From Lysobacteraceae bacterium (GTDB lineage Bacteria; Pseudomonadota; Gammaproteobacteria; Xanthomonadales; Xanthomonadaceae): a stretch of DNA of 64,000 nt. The translations under genes were made by a program, and so were the position numbers. The DNA lies in the NCBI GenBank assembly GCA_026005075.1, contig BPKJ01000001.1, forward strand, positions 806,001 through 870,000, in the 5' to 3' direction. Below are positions 55,372 to 64,000 of this stretch, piece after piece; the stretch's first letter is position 1, and every line of letters begins with the position of its first letter. Below the pieces are notes generated by a model. The model was given only the letters and a program-made list of their open reading frames with translations. It had not been told where the DNA came from and did not search any database.

Positions 55372-56961
55372 CTAGGCGGCCTCGGCCTCGCGCGTCTCCG
55401 GCAAGGGGGTGCGGATCAGGTGGTCGAAGGCCGAGAGGGCCGCCTTCGATCCCTCGCCCATGGCGATGACGATCTGCTTGTACGGCACCGTGGTGGCGTC
55501 GCCGGCGGCGAACACGCCGGGCACCGAGGTCTGGCCACGCGCGTCGACCACGATCTCGCCGTGGCGGTTCCGCTCCACGGTGCCTTCCAGCCACTCGGTG
55601 CTGGGCAGCAGGCCGATCTGCACGAACACCCCGTCGAGCTCGATGTGCTGCTCCTCGCCGCTTGCGCGGTCGCGCCAGCGAAGGCCCGTCACCTTGCTGC
55701 CGTCGCCGAGGATCTCGGTGGTCTGCGCCTGGACCAGCACCTTGACGTTGGGCAGGGAGCGCAGGCGCCGTTGCAGCACCTCGTCGGCGCGCAGCCGCGC
55801 GTCGAACTCGATCAGGGTGACGTGGGCGACGATGCCGGCAAGGTCGATGGCGGCCTCGACGCCCGAGTTCCCGCCACCGATCACCGCCACCCGCTTGCCG
55901 CGGAACAGCGGTCCGTCGCAGTGCGGGCAGTAGGCGACGCCACGCGTCCGGTAGCGGTCCTCGCCCGGGACATTGAGCTGCCGCCAGCGCGCGCCGGTGG
56001 CGAGGATGACGCTGCGTGCCCGCAGGCGCGCACCGTTTTCCAGCTCCACCCGGTGCAGGCCGTCGTCGCTGCGCCCGGCCGGGAGCAGGGCGCGTGCGCG
56101 CTGCGCGGTGATGATGTCGACCTCGTGGGCACGCACGTGGGCCTCCAGCGCCGCGGCCAGCTGCGGGCCCTCGGTGTGCGGCACGGAAATGAAGTTCTCG
56201 ATGCCGGCGGTATCCAGCACCTGGCCGCCGAAACGTTCGGCCACGAGACCGGTGCGGATGCCCTTGCGGGCGGCATAGATCGCGGCGCTGGCGCCGGCCG
56301 GGCCGCCGCCGACGATGAGGACGTCATACGGAGCCTTGGCCTCGAGCTGGCCGGCAAGACGCTCGGTCGAGCCGGTGTCGAGCTTGGCGAGGATCTCCTC
56401 CAGCGTCATCCGTCCCGAGGCGAAGAAGGCGCCGTTGAGGAACACGGTGGGCACCGCCATCACGCCGCGTGCCTCGGCCTCCTCCGGGAACGCGGCACCG
56501 TCGATGCCGACGTGACGGACGGCGGGATTCAGCGCCGCCATCGCGTTCAGGGCCTGGACCACGTCCGGGCAGCTCTGGCAGGACTGCGAGAAAAAGGTCT
56601 CGAAGTGCAAGCGGCCGCCGAGCCCGCGGACCTGCTCGGCCAGCTCGGGTTCGATCTTCGGCGGGTGTCCGCCGACCTGCAGCAGCGCCAGCACCAGCGA
56701 GTTGAACTCGTGGCCCATGGGCAGCCCGGCGAAGCTCACAGCCACGTCCTCGCCGACACGGCGGATCTCGAAGGAAGGCCGTCGCTCGGCGGTGCCGTCC
56801 TTGCGGTAGCCGATCATGGACGAAAGCCCGGCAATCTGGGCGAGAAGACGGTCCATCTCGTCCGCCAGCGCCGAGTCGTCGAGGCTGGCCACCAGATCGA
56901 TCGGGGTGCGGATCTTGTCGAGGTAGCCGCGGAGCGCGTCGAGCAGTCGGGGTTCGAGCAT
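55372..56961 (-). CDS. ahpF: Alkyl hydroperoxide reductase subunit F
   Basis: 529-residue flavoprotein that passes electrons from NADH to AhpC. The N-terminal glutaredoxin-like domain has CxxC in [14 protein letters not shown] (about 130), and the thioredoxin-reductase part has [17 protein letters not shown], the CPHC pair near 350 and [15 protein letters not shown]. The start ATG 56961 gives [14 protein letters not shown], the normal AhpF N-terminus. It follows ahpC by 61 bp. Confidence 0.97.
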   Translation of the reverse strand: MLEPRLLDALRGYLDKIRTPIDLVASLDDSALADEMDRLLAQIAGLSSMIGYRKDGTAERRPSFEIRRVGEDVAVSFAGLPMGHEFNSLVLALLQVGGHPPKIEPELAEQVRGLGGRLHFETFFSQSCQSCPDVVQALNAMAALNPAVRHVGIDGAAFPEEAEARGVMAVPTVFLNGAFFASGRMTLEEILAKLDTGSTERLAGQLEAKAPYDVLIVGGGPAGASAAIYAARKGIRTGLVAERFGGQVLDTAGIENFISVPHTEGPQLAAALEAHVRAHEVDIITAQRARALLPAGRSDDGLHRVELENGARLRARSVILATGARWRQLNVPGEDRYRTRGVAYCPHCDGPLFRGKRVAVIGGGNSGVEAAIDLAGIVAHVTLIEFDARLRADEVLQRRLRSLPNVKVLVQAQTTEILGDGSKVTGLRWRDRASGEEQHIELDGVFVQIGLLPSTEWLEGTVERNRHGEIVVDARGQTSVPGVFAAGDATTVPYKQIVIAMGEGSKAALSAFDHLIRTPLPETREAEAA

Positions 56962-57022
56962 GGCAGTCTCCAGGAATGAGGGGACAGGCGGGGCCGGGGA
57001 AGGCCCGGCCCCGCGCGTGCGG

Positions 57023-57586
57023 TCAGATCTTGCCGACCAGCTCCAGCGACGGCGCGATGGTCTTGGCGCCCTCGTTCCACTTGGCCGGGCAGACCTCGCC
57101 GGGGTGGCTGGCCACGTACTGGGCTGCCTTGAGCTTGCGCAGCGTCTCGCGCATGTCACGCGCGATGGCGTTGTCGTGGATCTCCACCGTCTTGATCACG
57201 CCTTCGGGGTTGATCACGAAGGTGCCGCGCAGGGCGAGGCCTTCCTCGTCGATGTGCACGTCGAAGGCACGGGTCAGCTGGTGGGTCGGGTCACCGACCA
57301 GCGGGAACTTGGCCTTGCCGACGGCGGGGGAGGTCTCGTGCCACACCTTGTGCGAGAAATGGGTGTCGGTGGTGACCACGTAGATCTCCGCCCCGAGCTT
57401 CTTGAACTCGTCGTAGTGCTCGGCCGCGTCCTCGACCTCGGTCGGGCAGTTGAAGGTGAAGGCCGCCGGCATGAACACCAGCACCGACCAATGGCCGCGG
57501 AGGGTCTCGTCGGTCACCTCGATGAACTTGCCGTTGTGGAAGGCCTGCGCCTTGAACTGCGGGATGGTCTTGTTGATCAGCGACAT
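57023..57586 (-). CDS. ahpC: Alkyl hydroperoxide reductase subunit C
   Basis: 187-residue 2-Cys peroxiredoxin. The peroxidatic Cys47 is in [13 protein letters not shown] and the resolving Cys near 166 in [13 protein letters not shown]. It reduces H2O2, organic peroxides and peroxynitrite and is recycled by AhpF. A strong AAGGAG ribosome site precedes the ATG. An OxyR-type site and promoter lie directly upstream. Confidence 0.98.
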   Translation of the reverse strand: MSLINKTIPQFKAQAFHNGKFIEVTDETLRGHWSVLVFMPAAFTFNCPTEVEDAAEHYDEFKKLGAEIYVVTTDTHFSHKVWHETSPAVGKAKFPLVGDPTHQLTRAFDVHIDEEGLALRGTFVINPEGVIKTVEIHDNAIARDMRETLRKLKAAQYVASHPGEVCPAKWNEGAKTIAPSLELVGKI

Positions 57587-57622
57587 GCTTGACTCCTTGT
57601 GCTTGGTGGATGGGACACGGGC

Positions 57623-57688
57623 AGCCTAGCCGAGGACGTCATGCGCATCAAATCGATTGATTTGACCATCACGATAGATAGCATCTAT
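57623..57688 (-). promoter_or_regulatory. ahpC promoter with an OxyR-binding site
   Basis: On the minus strand TTGATG (57646-57651) and TAGGCT (57623-57628) are exactly 17 bp apart. Immediately upstream, 57674-57688 matches the OxyR half motif ATAGnTnnnAnCTAT at every fixed position (ATAGATAGCATCTAT on the plus strand). Seven bases away a weaker second motif spans 57652-57666. Tandem motifs spaced by 7 bp abutting the -35 are the known OxyR activator layout. A perfect 7-bp inverted repeat (TCAAATC / GATTTGA, 57648-57665) overlaps it. Confidence 0.8.
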
Positions 57689-57771
57689 GGGTGACGGGCC
57701 CCCGGCCGATCGCCGCCGCCGGCTCAAGCTGGGGGCGGTGCCGGGGAACGCAAGCAGGGGCCGGAAAACGA

Positions 57772-57796
57772 CGACGCCCCGCGGTGCGGGGCGTCG
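57772..57796 (-). terminator. Rho-independent terminator after rpoD
   Basis: An 11-bp perfect stem (CGACGCCCCGC with GCGGGGCGTCG, GGT loop) lies 26 bp beyond the rpoD stop. On the minus strand it is followed by TCGTTTTCC, so it should end the rpoD transcript before ahpC. Confidence 0.82.
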
Positions 57797-57822
57797 CACA
57801 GGACGGCGGATCGCCGCGGGGT

Positions 57823-59688
<1,866 letters not shown>

Positions 59689-59764
59689 GAAGGAATCCGC
59701 GGGGTGAGGTGACGGGAACGCTCCAGTTTACCACAAGCACCTGAATCCCTCCATGTCAAGGGGG

Positions 59765-60202
59765 TCAGGTCTGCAGCCAGAACGTGACCGGGCCGTCGTT
59801 GACCAGGCTCACCTGCATATGGGCGCGAAAACGCCCGGTTTCCACCCGCGGATGGCGCGCACGGCAGGCCGCGACGAGGGCGTTGAACCCGGCTTCAGCT
59901 TCGTCCGGTGGCGCCGCGCCGGAGAAGCTGGGGCGGAGGCCGGAGCGGGTGTCGGCGGCGAGGGTGAACTGGCTGACCAGCAGCAGGCCGCCGCCGGTAT
60001 CACGCAGGGCCCGGTTCATCCGGCCGCGGTCGTCCTCGAACACCCGGTAGGCGAGGAGGCGATCGGCCATCCGCTCGATGCGCGCGGCATCGTCGCCGCG
60101 CTCGACGGCAACCAGGGCCAGAAGACCGTGGCCGATCGCGCCCACCACCGCGCCGTCGACCCGCACCGCCGCTTCGTTGACCCGCTGGATCAGGGCGATC
60201 AT
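59765..60202 (-). CDS. dtd: D-aminoacyl-tRNA deacylase
   Basis: 145 residues, the standard length. The catalytic-site segments [20 protein letters not shown] and [10 protein letters not shown] are intact. It releases D-amino acids (and glycine mischarged on tRNA-Ala) from tRNA. Divergent from the acyltransferase gene, with 84 bp between starts. The stop lies just above a TTGACA at 59754-59759 on the rpoD side. Confidence 0.95.
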   Translation of the reverse strand: MIALIQRVNEAAVRVDGAVVGAIGHGLLALVAVERGDDAARIERMADRLLAYRVFEDDRGRMNRALRDTGGGLLLVSQFTLAADTRSGLRPSFSGAAPPDEAEAGFNALVAACRARHPRVETGRFRAHMQVSLVNDGPVTFWLQT

Positions 60203-60272
60203 CCTGCCGCTCCACGATGGATGGAAAGGCAGGATGATGCCGTGTCGCTGCGGCGGGGAGAACGGCGCAGGC

Positions 60273-60278
60273 TAGACT
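60273..60278 (+). promoter_or_regulatory. -10 element close to the acyltransferase start
   Basis: TAGACT ends 8 bp before the ATG at 60287. Transcription would start at or within 2 bp of the start codon, giving a leaderless message. No convincing -35 is seen 16-18 bp further upstream. Confidence 0.4.
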
Positions 60279-60286
60279 CGCGTCCC

Positions 60287-61228
60287 ATGTCCGCACTGAA
60301 TGCCATGGGCCTGGGTCTGGCCCGACTCGGCCTGGCCGCGCTTGGCGGCCTGCCGCTACCCCTCCTGCACCGCCTCGCCGCGGGGCTCGCCGGCTGGAGC
60401 CGGAGGGTCGGCTCGCGCGAGGCGCGGGTGGCGCGAGTCAACCTCGCGGTGTGCTTTCCCGAACTGGACGAGGACGCCCGCGAACGGCGGTTGCGCGAGG
60501 TGTTGTGGCACACCGCCTGCACCGTGCTGGAGTGCGCGCGGATCTGGACGCGACCGCCGGTGCGCAGCCTCGACTGGGTGGTCGAGGTCGAGGGCATGGA
60601 GCACCTCGAGGCGGCGCGCGCCGGCGGGCGCGGGGTGATCGTGGCCGCGCCCCACCTGGGCAACTGGGAGCTGTTCGGGCATTTCCTCGCCGCCTGCGGT
60701 CCCCTGACCATCGTCTACCGCCGCCCGCAATGGGCGCCCGCCGAGTCCATCCTGCTGCAGGGCCGGGGGGGTGCCGGGGTCGAGCAGCTGCCGGCACAGC
60801 CCTCCAGCGTCCGCGGCATGCTGCGGGCGCTGGCGCAGGGACGGCTGCTGGGCATCCTTCCCGACCAGCAGCCCAAGCTCGGGGAGGGCGTGTTCGCACC
60901 CTTCCTCGGCCGACCGGCCCTGACCATGACCCTGCTGTCGCGGCTGGCGGCGCGATCGGGGGCGGCGGTGGTGTTCGGCTTTGCCCGCCGGCTCCCGGCC
61001 AGCCGGGGTTTCGCCGTGCACTTCCTGCCGGCGCCCGACGGCATCGACGCGGACGATCCCGTGCTCGCCGCCGCCGCGCTCAACGCCGGCATCGAGGCCT
61101 GCCTGGCGCGGGCGCCCGCGCAGTATCAGTGGACCTACAAGCGGTTCTCGCGCCCGCCTCCGGGTCTGACCAACCCCTACCTCCCGCCGCGCCCCCCGCC
61201 TGCGCCGCCTCCCGACCCGGGATCGTGA
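60287..61228 (+). CDS. Lysophospholipid/lauroyl acyltransferase of the LpxL/HtrB family
   Basis: 313 residues. An N-terminal hydrophobic segment anchors it to the inner membrane. The HxxxxD/E acyltransferase motif is at APHLGNWELFGHF, followed by VYRRPQW and LPDQQPKLGEGVF typical of LpxL/LpxM enzymes. The C-terminus (QYQWTYKRFSRPP) carries the family WxYKRF box. It transfers an acyl chain to Kdo2-lipid A precursors or a related glycolipid. Pro-rich tail of about 15 residues. Not assigned to LpxL or LpxM. Confidence 0.9.
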   Translation: MSALNAMGLGLARLGLAALGGLPLPLLHRLAAGLAGWSRRVGSREARVARVNLAVCFPELDEDARERRLREVLWHTACTVLECARIWTRPPVRSLDWVVEVEGMEHLEAARAGGRGVIVAAPHLGNWELFGHFLAACGPLTIVYRRPQWAPAESILLQGRGGAGVEQLPAQPSSVRGMLRALAQGRLLGILPDQQPKLGEGVFAPFLGRPALTMTLLSRLAARSGAAVVFGFARRLPASRGFAVHFLPAPDGIDADDPVLAAAALNAGIEACLARAPAQYQWTYKRFSRPPPGLTNPYLPPRPPPAPPPDPGS

Positions 61229-61253
61229 CCGCGGCGGCAGGACCGCGGCTCCC

Positions 61254-62720
61254 TCACTCGCGCCAGAAACTGGGCGTGAACAGGACGAGCACGGAGAACA
61301 CCTCGAGGCGCCCGAGCAGCATGCCCAGGGTGCCCAGCCATACCGCGGCGTCGTTGACCGAGGCAAAGTTGGCCGCGACCTCGCCGAGACCGGGTCCGAG
61401 GTTGGTGATCGTGGCCACGGTGGCGCCGAAACTGGTGAGGATGTCGAGCCCGGTGGCGTTCATGGCCACCACCATCGCGATGAAGCAGAACATCCACAGC
61501 GCGATGAAACCCGAGACCGAGAGCACCACGCTCTCCGAGACCGGCTTGCCGCCCATCTTCACCAGGAACCGGCCGTGCGGGTGGACCAGCTGCTTGACCT
61601 CGCGGTAGCCCTGGCGCAGGAGCATCACCACGCGTGCCACCTTGAGCCCGGACGTGGTCGAGCCCGCGCAGCCGCCGATGATGGCCAGCCCGACCAGGAG
61701 CAGCGGTGCAGGATGGGCCCAGTGATCGAAGCCTACGGTGCCGAAACCGGTGGTGGTGAGGTTGGAGACCACCTGGAAGGTGGCATGGCGCAGGGCGTCG
61801 TGCAGGCTTTCGTAGTCGTGTCCGAAGAAGAGCAGCAATCCGGTCGGGACACTGAACACCACGACGATGCGCAGGAAGGCCCTCAGCTCGGAATCGGCGA
61901 AGTAGACCCCGCTGCTTGCCCGTCGCCAGGCAAGGAAATGAAGGCCGAAGTTGATCCCGCCGACGATCATGAAGACCACGGCAATCCACTCCAGCAAGGC
62001 ACTGTCGAAAGCCCCGAAGCTGGCGTCGTAGGTCGAGAAACCGGCCGTGGCGATGGTGGCCATGGCGTGGCAGACGGCGTCGAACAGGTTCATGCCGCCG
62101 GCCCAGTAGGCGAGGGCGCAGAGCAGGTTGATGCCGATGTACACGCCCCACAGGGCCTTGGCGGTGTCGGCGATCCGTGGGGTCAGCTTGGCATCGCGGG
62201 TCAGCCCCCCGCTCTCCGCACGGAACAGCTGCGTGCCGCCGATCTTCAGCATCGGCAGGATCGCGACCGAGAGGATCACCACACCCATCCCGCCCACGAA
62301 GTGCAGGAAGGCGCGGTAGAACAGCACCGAGCGTGGCAGATGGTCGAGGCCGACGATGATCGTGGCGCCGGTCGTGGTCAGCCCGGAGGTGGCCTCGAAC
62401 ATGGCCGCCGTGAAGCTGAGGTAGGGCGGCGCGTACATGAAGGGCAGCGAGGAGACCAGGCCGGCCAGCAGCCAGGTCAGGGTCACCACGAGAAAGCCGT
62501 CACGCAGGCGCAGCTCGTAGACGACCTCGCGGAACGGCCACCAGATCAGCGCTCCGAGCGTTGCGGTGAGGGCAAAGCTGCCGAGGAACACGCGCGCGGT
62601 GTCCTCGCCGTAGGCCAGGGCCAGCAGTGCCGGCGGCAGCTTGGAGAACGACGACAGCCCGATGATGATGCCCAGCACCCGTAGCATCGCCTGCAGTCGC
62701 AGTGGCAGGTGCACGGCCAT
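61254..62720 (-). CDS. trkH: Trk potassium uptake protein TrkH
   Basis: 488-residue polytopic membrane protein with four pore-loop repeats. Selectivity-filter segments include FEATSGLTTTGATI, HAMATIATAGFSTYDASF, SNLTTTGFGTVGFDHW and SFGATVATITNLGPGLG. It moves K+ inward with TrkA gating. It overlaps none of its neighbours but begins 2 bp after the trkA stop, so the two are coupled. Confidence 0.96.
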   Translation of the reverse strand: MAVHLPLRLQAMLRVLGIIIGLSSFSKLPPALLALAYGEDTARVFLGSFALTATLGALIWWPFREVVYELRLRDGFLVVTLTWLLAGLVSSLPFMYAPPYLSFTAAMFEATSGLTTTGATIIVGLDHLPRSVLFYRAFLHFVGGMGVVILSVAILPMLKIGGTQLFRAESGGLTRDAKLTPRIADTAKALWGVYIGINLLCALAYWAGGMNLFDAVCHAMATIATAGFSTYDASFGAFDSALLEWIAVVFMIVGGINFGLHFLAWRRASSGVYFADSELRAFLRIVVVFSVPTGLLLFFGHDYESLHDALRHATFQVVSNLTTTGFGTVGFDHWAHPAPLLLVGLAIIGGCAGSTTSGLKVARVVMLLRQGYREVKQLVHPHGRFLVKMGGKPVSESVVLSVSGFIALWMFCFIAMVVAMNATGLDILTSFGATVATITNLGPGLGEVAANFASVNDAAVWLGTLGMLLGRLEVFSVLVLFTPSFWRE

Positions 62721-62722
62721 GC

Positions 62723-64000
62723 TCAGATCCAGGTCGCGTCGGTACGGAACAGCGCCTGCACCTTGGGCAGCTGCTGCTTGTCGACGAGGAACACGATGAT
62801 GTGATCGTTGGGCTCGATGACCACGTCGTGGTGGGCGATGAGCAGCTTGTCGCCGCGGACGATGCCGCCGATGGTGGCGGCTTCGGGAAGCTGCAGCTCG
62901 TCGAGCGCACGGCCGATCACCCGGGAGGTCCTGCGGTCGCCCACGGCCACCGCCTCGATGGCCTCGGCCATGCCCCGGCGCAGGGAGTGGACGCGGACGA
63001 GGTTGCCTTCGCGGATGCTGGTCAGCAGCGCACCGAGGGTGACCTGCTGTGGGCTGACCGCGATGTCGATGGTGCCGCCCTCGACCAGTTCGGCATAGGC
63101 CGGCCGGTTGATGAGCGCGATCACCCGCTGGCAGCCGAGCCGCTTGGCGAGCATGGCCGAGAGGATGTTGGCCTCGTCGTCGTTGGTGACGGCGCAGTAG
63201 ACGTCGGTGGTGTCGATGTTCTCCTCGCGGAGGAGGGCCTCGTCGGCGCAGTCGCCCATCAGCACGATCGAGTTGAGGAGATCCTCGGCGATGCGCTTGG
63301 AACGCTCCTTGTCACGCTCCAGGACCTTGACCGAGAACTGCTTCTCCAGCGCCTTGGCGAGGTTGCGGCCGATGTTGCCGCCGCCTGCGATGAACACGCG
63401 CCGGACCGGCCGCTCCGCGCGCCTGAGCTCGCTCATGACGGTGCGGATGTCGGCACGGTCGGCGAGGAAGAACACCTCGTCACCGGCCTCGATGCGGGTG
63501 CTGGCCTCGGGGATGATCGGCCGCCCCTCGCGAAAGATCGCCGCGACCCGGGCATCGACCGATTCGGGCAGGTGCGAGCGCAGGTCACGGATCTCGTGGC
63601 CGACCAGCGCACCGCCGGGCACCGCGCGCACCGCGACCAGCTGCGCCCGGCCCTCGGCGAAGTCGAGGACCTGCAGCGCTCCGGGATACTCGATCAGTCG
63701 CTGGATGTGGCGGCAGACCAGCCCTTCCGGACTGATCGGAACGTCCACCGCGGCGCGGGTCTTGGCCATCAGCTCGGGATGCTGCAGGTACTCGGCCTCG
63801 CGCAGACGGGCGATCTTGGTCGGCGTCTTGTAGACGATGTCGGCCATCTCGCAGGCGATCAGGTTGACCTCGTCGCTGGAGGTCAGGGCGATGATCAGCT
63901 CGGCATCCTCGGCCCCGGCGTGACCGAGCACGCTGGGCAGCGAGGCGTGCCCGTGGACGGTGCGGATGTCGAGCCGCTCGGACAGCTCCTTGAGCTTGGC
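62723..64000 (-). CDS. trkA: Trk system potassium uptake regulator TrkA (N-terminal part beyond the window)
   Basis: The last 425 residues are present; the gene runs off the right edge with an open frame to base 64000. The end of the first Rossmann (TrkA-N) domain, an RCK C-terminal domain, a second nucleotide-binding domain (FIAGGGNIGRNLAKALEKQF) and a second C-terminal domain ending LPKVQALFRTDATWI are visible. It binds NAD(H)/ATP and gates TrkH. The missing part should be about 35 residues, given the usual 458. Confidence 0.95.
   Translation of the reverse strand, partial: AKLKELSERLDIRTVHGHASLPSVLGHAGAEDAELIIALTSSDEVNLIACEMADIVYKTPTKIARLREAEYLQHPELMAKTRAAVDVPISPEGLVCRHIQRLIEYPGALQVLDFAEGRAQLVAVRAVPGGALVGHEIRDLRSHLPESVDARVAAIFREGRPIIPEASTRIEAGDEVFFLADRADIRTVMSELRRAERPVRRVFIAGGGNIGRNLAKALEKQFSVKVLERDKERSKRIAEDLLNSIVLMGDCADEALLREENIDTTDVYCAVTNDDEANILSAMLAKRLGCQRVIALINRPAYAELVEGGTIDIAVSPQQVTLGALLTSIREGNLVRVHSLRRGMAEAIEAVAVGDRRTSRVIGRALDELQLPEAATIGGIVRGDKLLIAHHDVVIEPNDHIIVFLVDKQQLPKVQALFRTDATWI

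Noticed and set aside
59725-59759. TTGACA and TAAACT ahead of rpoD as a promoter
   Set aside because: Both hexamers look good, but the spacer is 23 bp, too long for sigma-70; another arrangement must drive rpoD.

Overview
The window is a high-GC (about two-thirds to 70% by eye) chromosomal segment of a Gram-negative bacterium, most likely a gammaproteobacterium close to the Xanthomonadales (Lysobacterales). Grounds: gammaproteobacterial RpoD, GyrB, DnaA, RecF, ZapE and Dtd; a tonB-exbB-exbD1-exbD2 cluster in the order described for Xanthomonas campestris; and the rpmH/dnaA divergence with dnaN-recF-gyrB downstream of dnaA. The origin of replication lies inside it. Two perfect parS sequences sit in recF, and DnaA-box-like sites with an AT-rich patch lie between dnaA and dnaN.

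Layout. 1-2.2 kb: the start of nrdA (runs off the left edge) behind a cobalamin riboswitch and a phased pair of NrdR boxes. 2.2-7 kb: hrpB, a TRAP solute-binding lipoprotein and a TonB-domain lipoprotein, all leftward. 7.2-13.4 kb, rightward: a Ser/Thr kinase, an MFS transporter, a frame-broken AraC-HDOD fusion and a double cNMP-binding/rhodanese protein. 13.4-21.7 kb, leftward: 2OG-Fe(II) oxygenase and fbp, the TPR-tonB-exbB-exbD1-exbD2 unit, and an ATP-grasp/7TM inactive transglutaminase pair. 21.8-28 kb, leftward: gyrB, recF, dnaN, dnaA. 28.2-31.9 kb, rightward: rpmH, rnpA, yidC, mnmE.

32.4-36.4 kb holds a tightly packed seven-gene accessory operon: a secreted protein, a CPBP intramembrane protease, a PDZ-M48 metalloprotease, a 54-residue protein, a CFI-box protein, an unknown helical protein and a 42-residue membrane peptide. 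Most junctions are ATGA overlaps. This is the best candidate here for an undescribed system. 36.4-42.5 kb carries two ABC-2 exporters (natAB-like, yadGH-like) around a secreted peptidase-like hydrolase and a ferredoxin-NADP reductase. 42.6-55.4 kb: a Tyr-rich lipoprotein, mnmG, a DUF2062 protein, putA, a REC-HDOD protein, cytochrome c5, an ExeM-like nuclease, an alpha/beta hydrolase and zapE. 55.4-64 kb: ahpF-ahpC with an OxyR site, rpoD, dtd, an LpxL-type acyltransferase, trkH and trkA (runs off the right edge).

Six genes carry one to three single-base frame breaks, including the highly conserved mnmG. A mix of insertions and deletions, one in a G run, suggests consensus-sequence errors for at least part of them. 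No tRNA, rRNA, CRISPR array or insertion sequence was seen.
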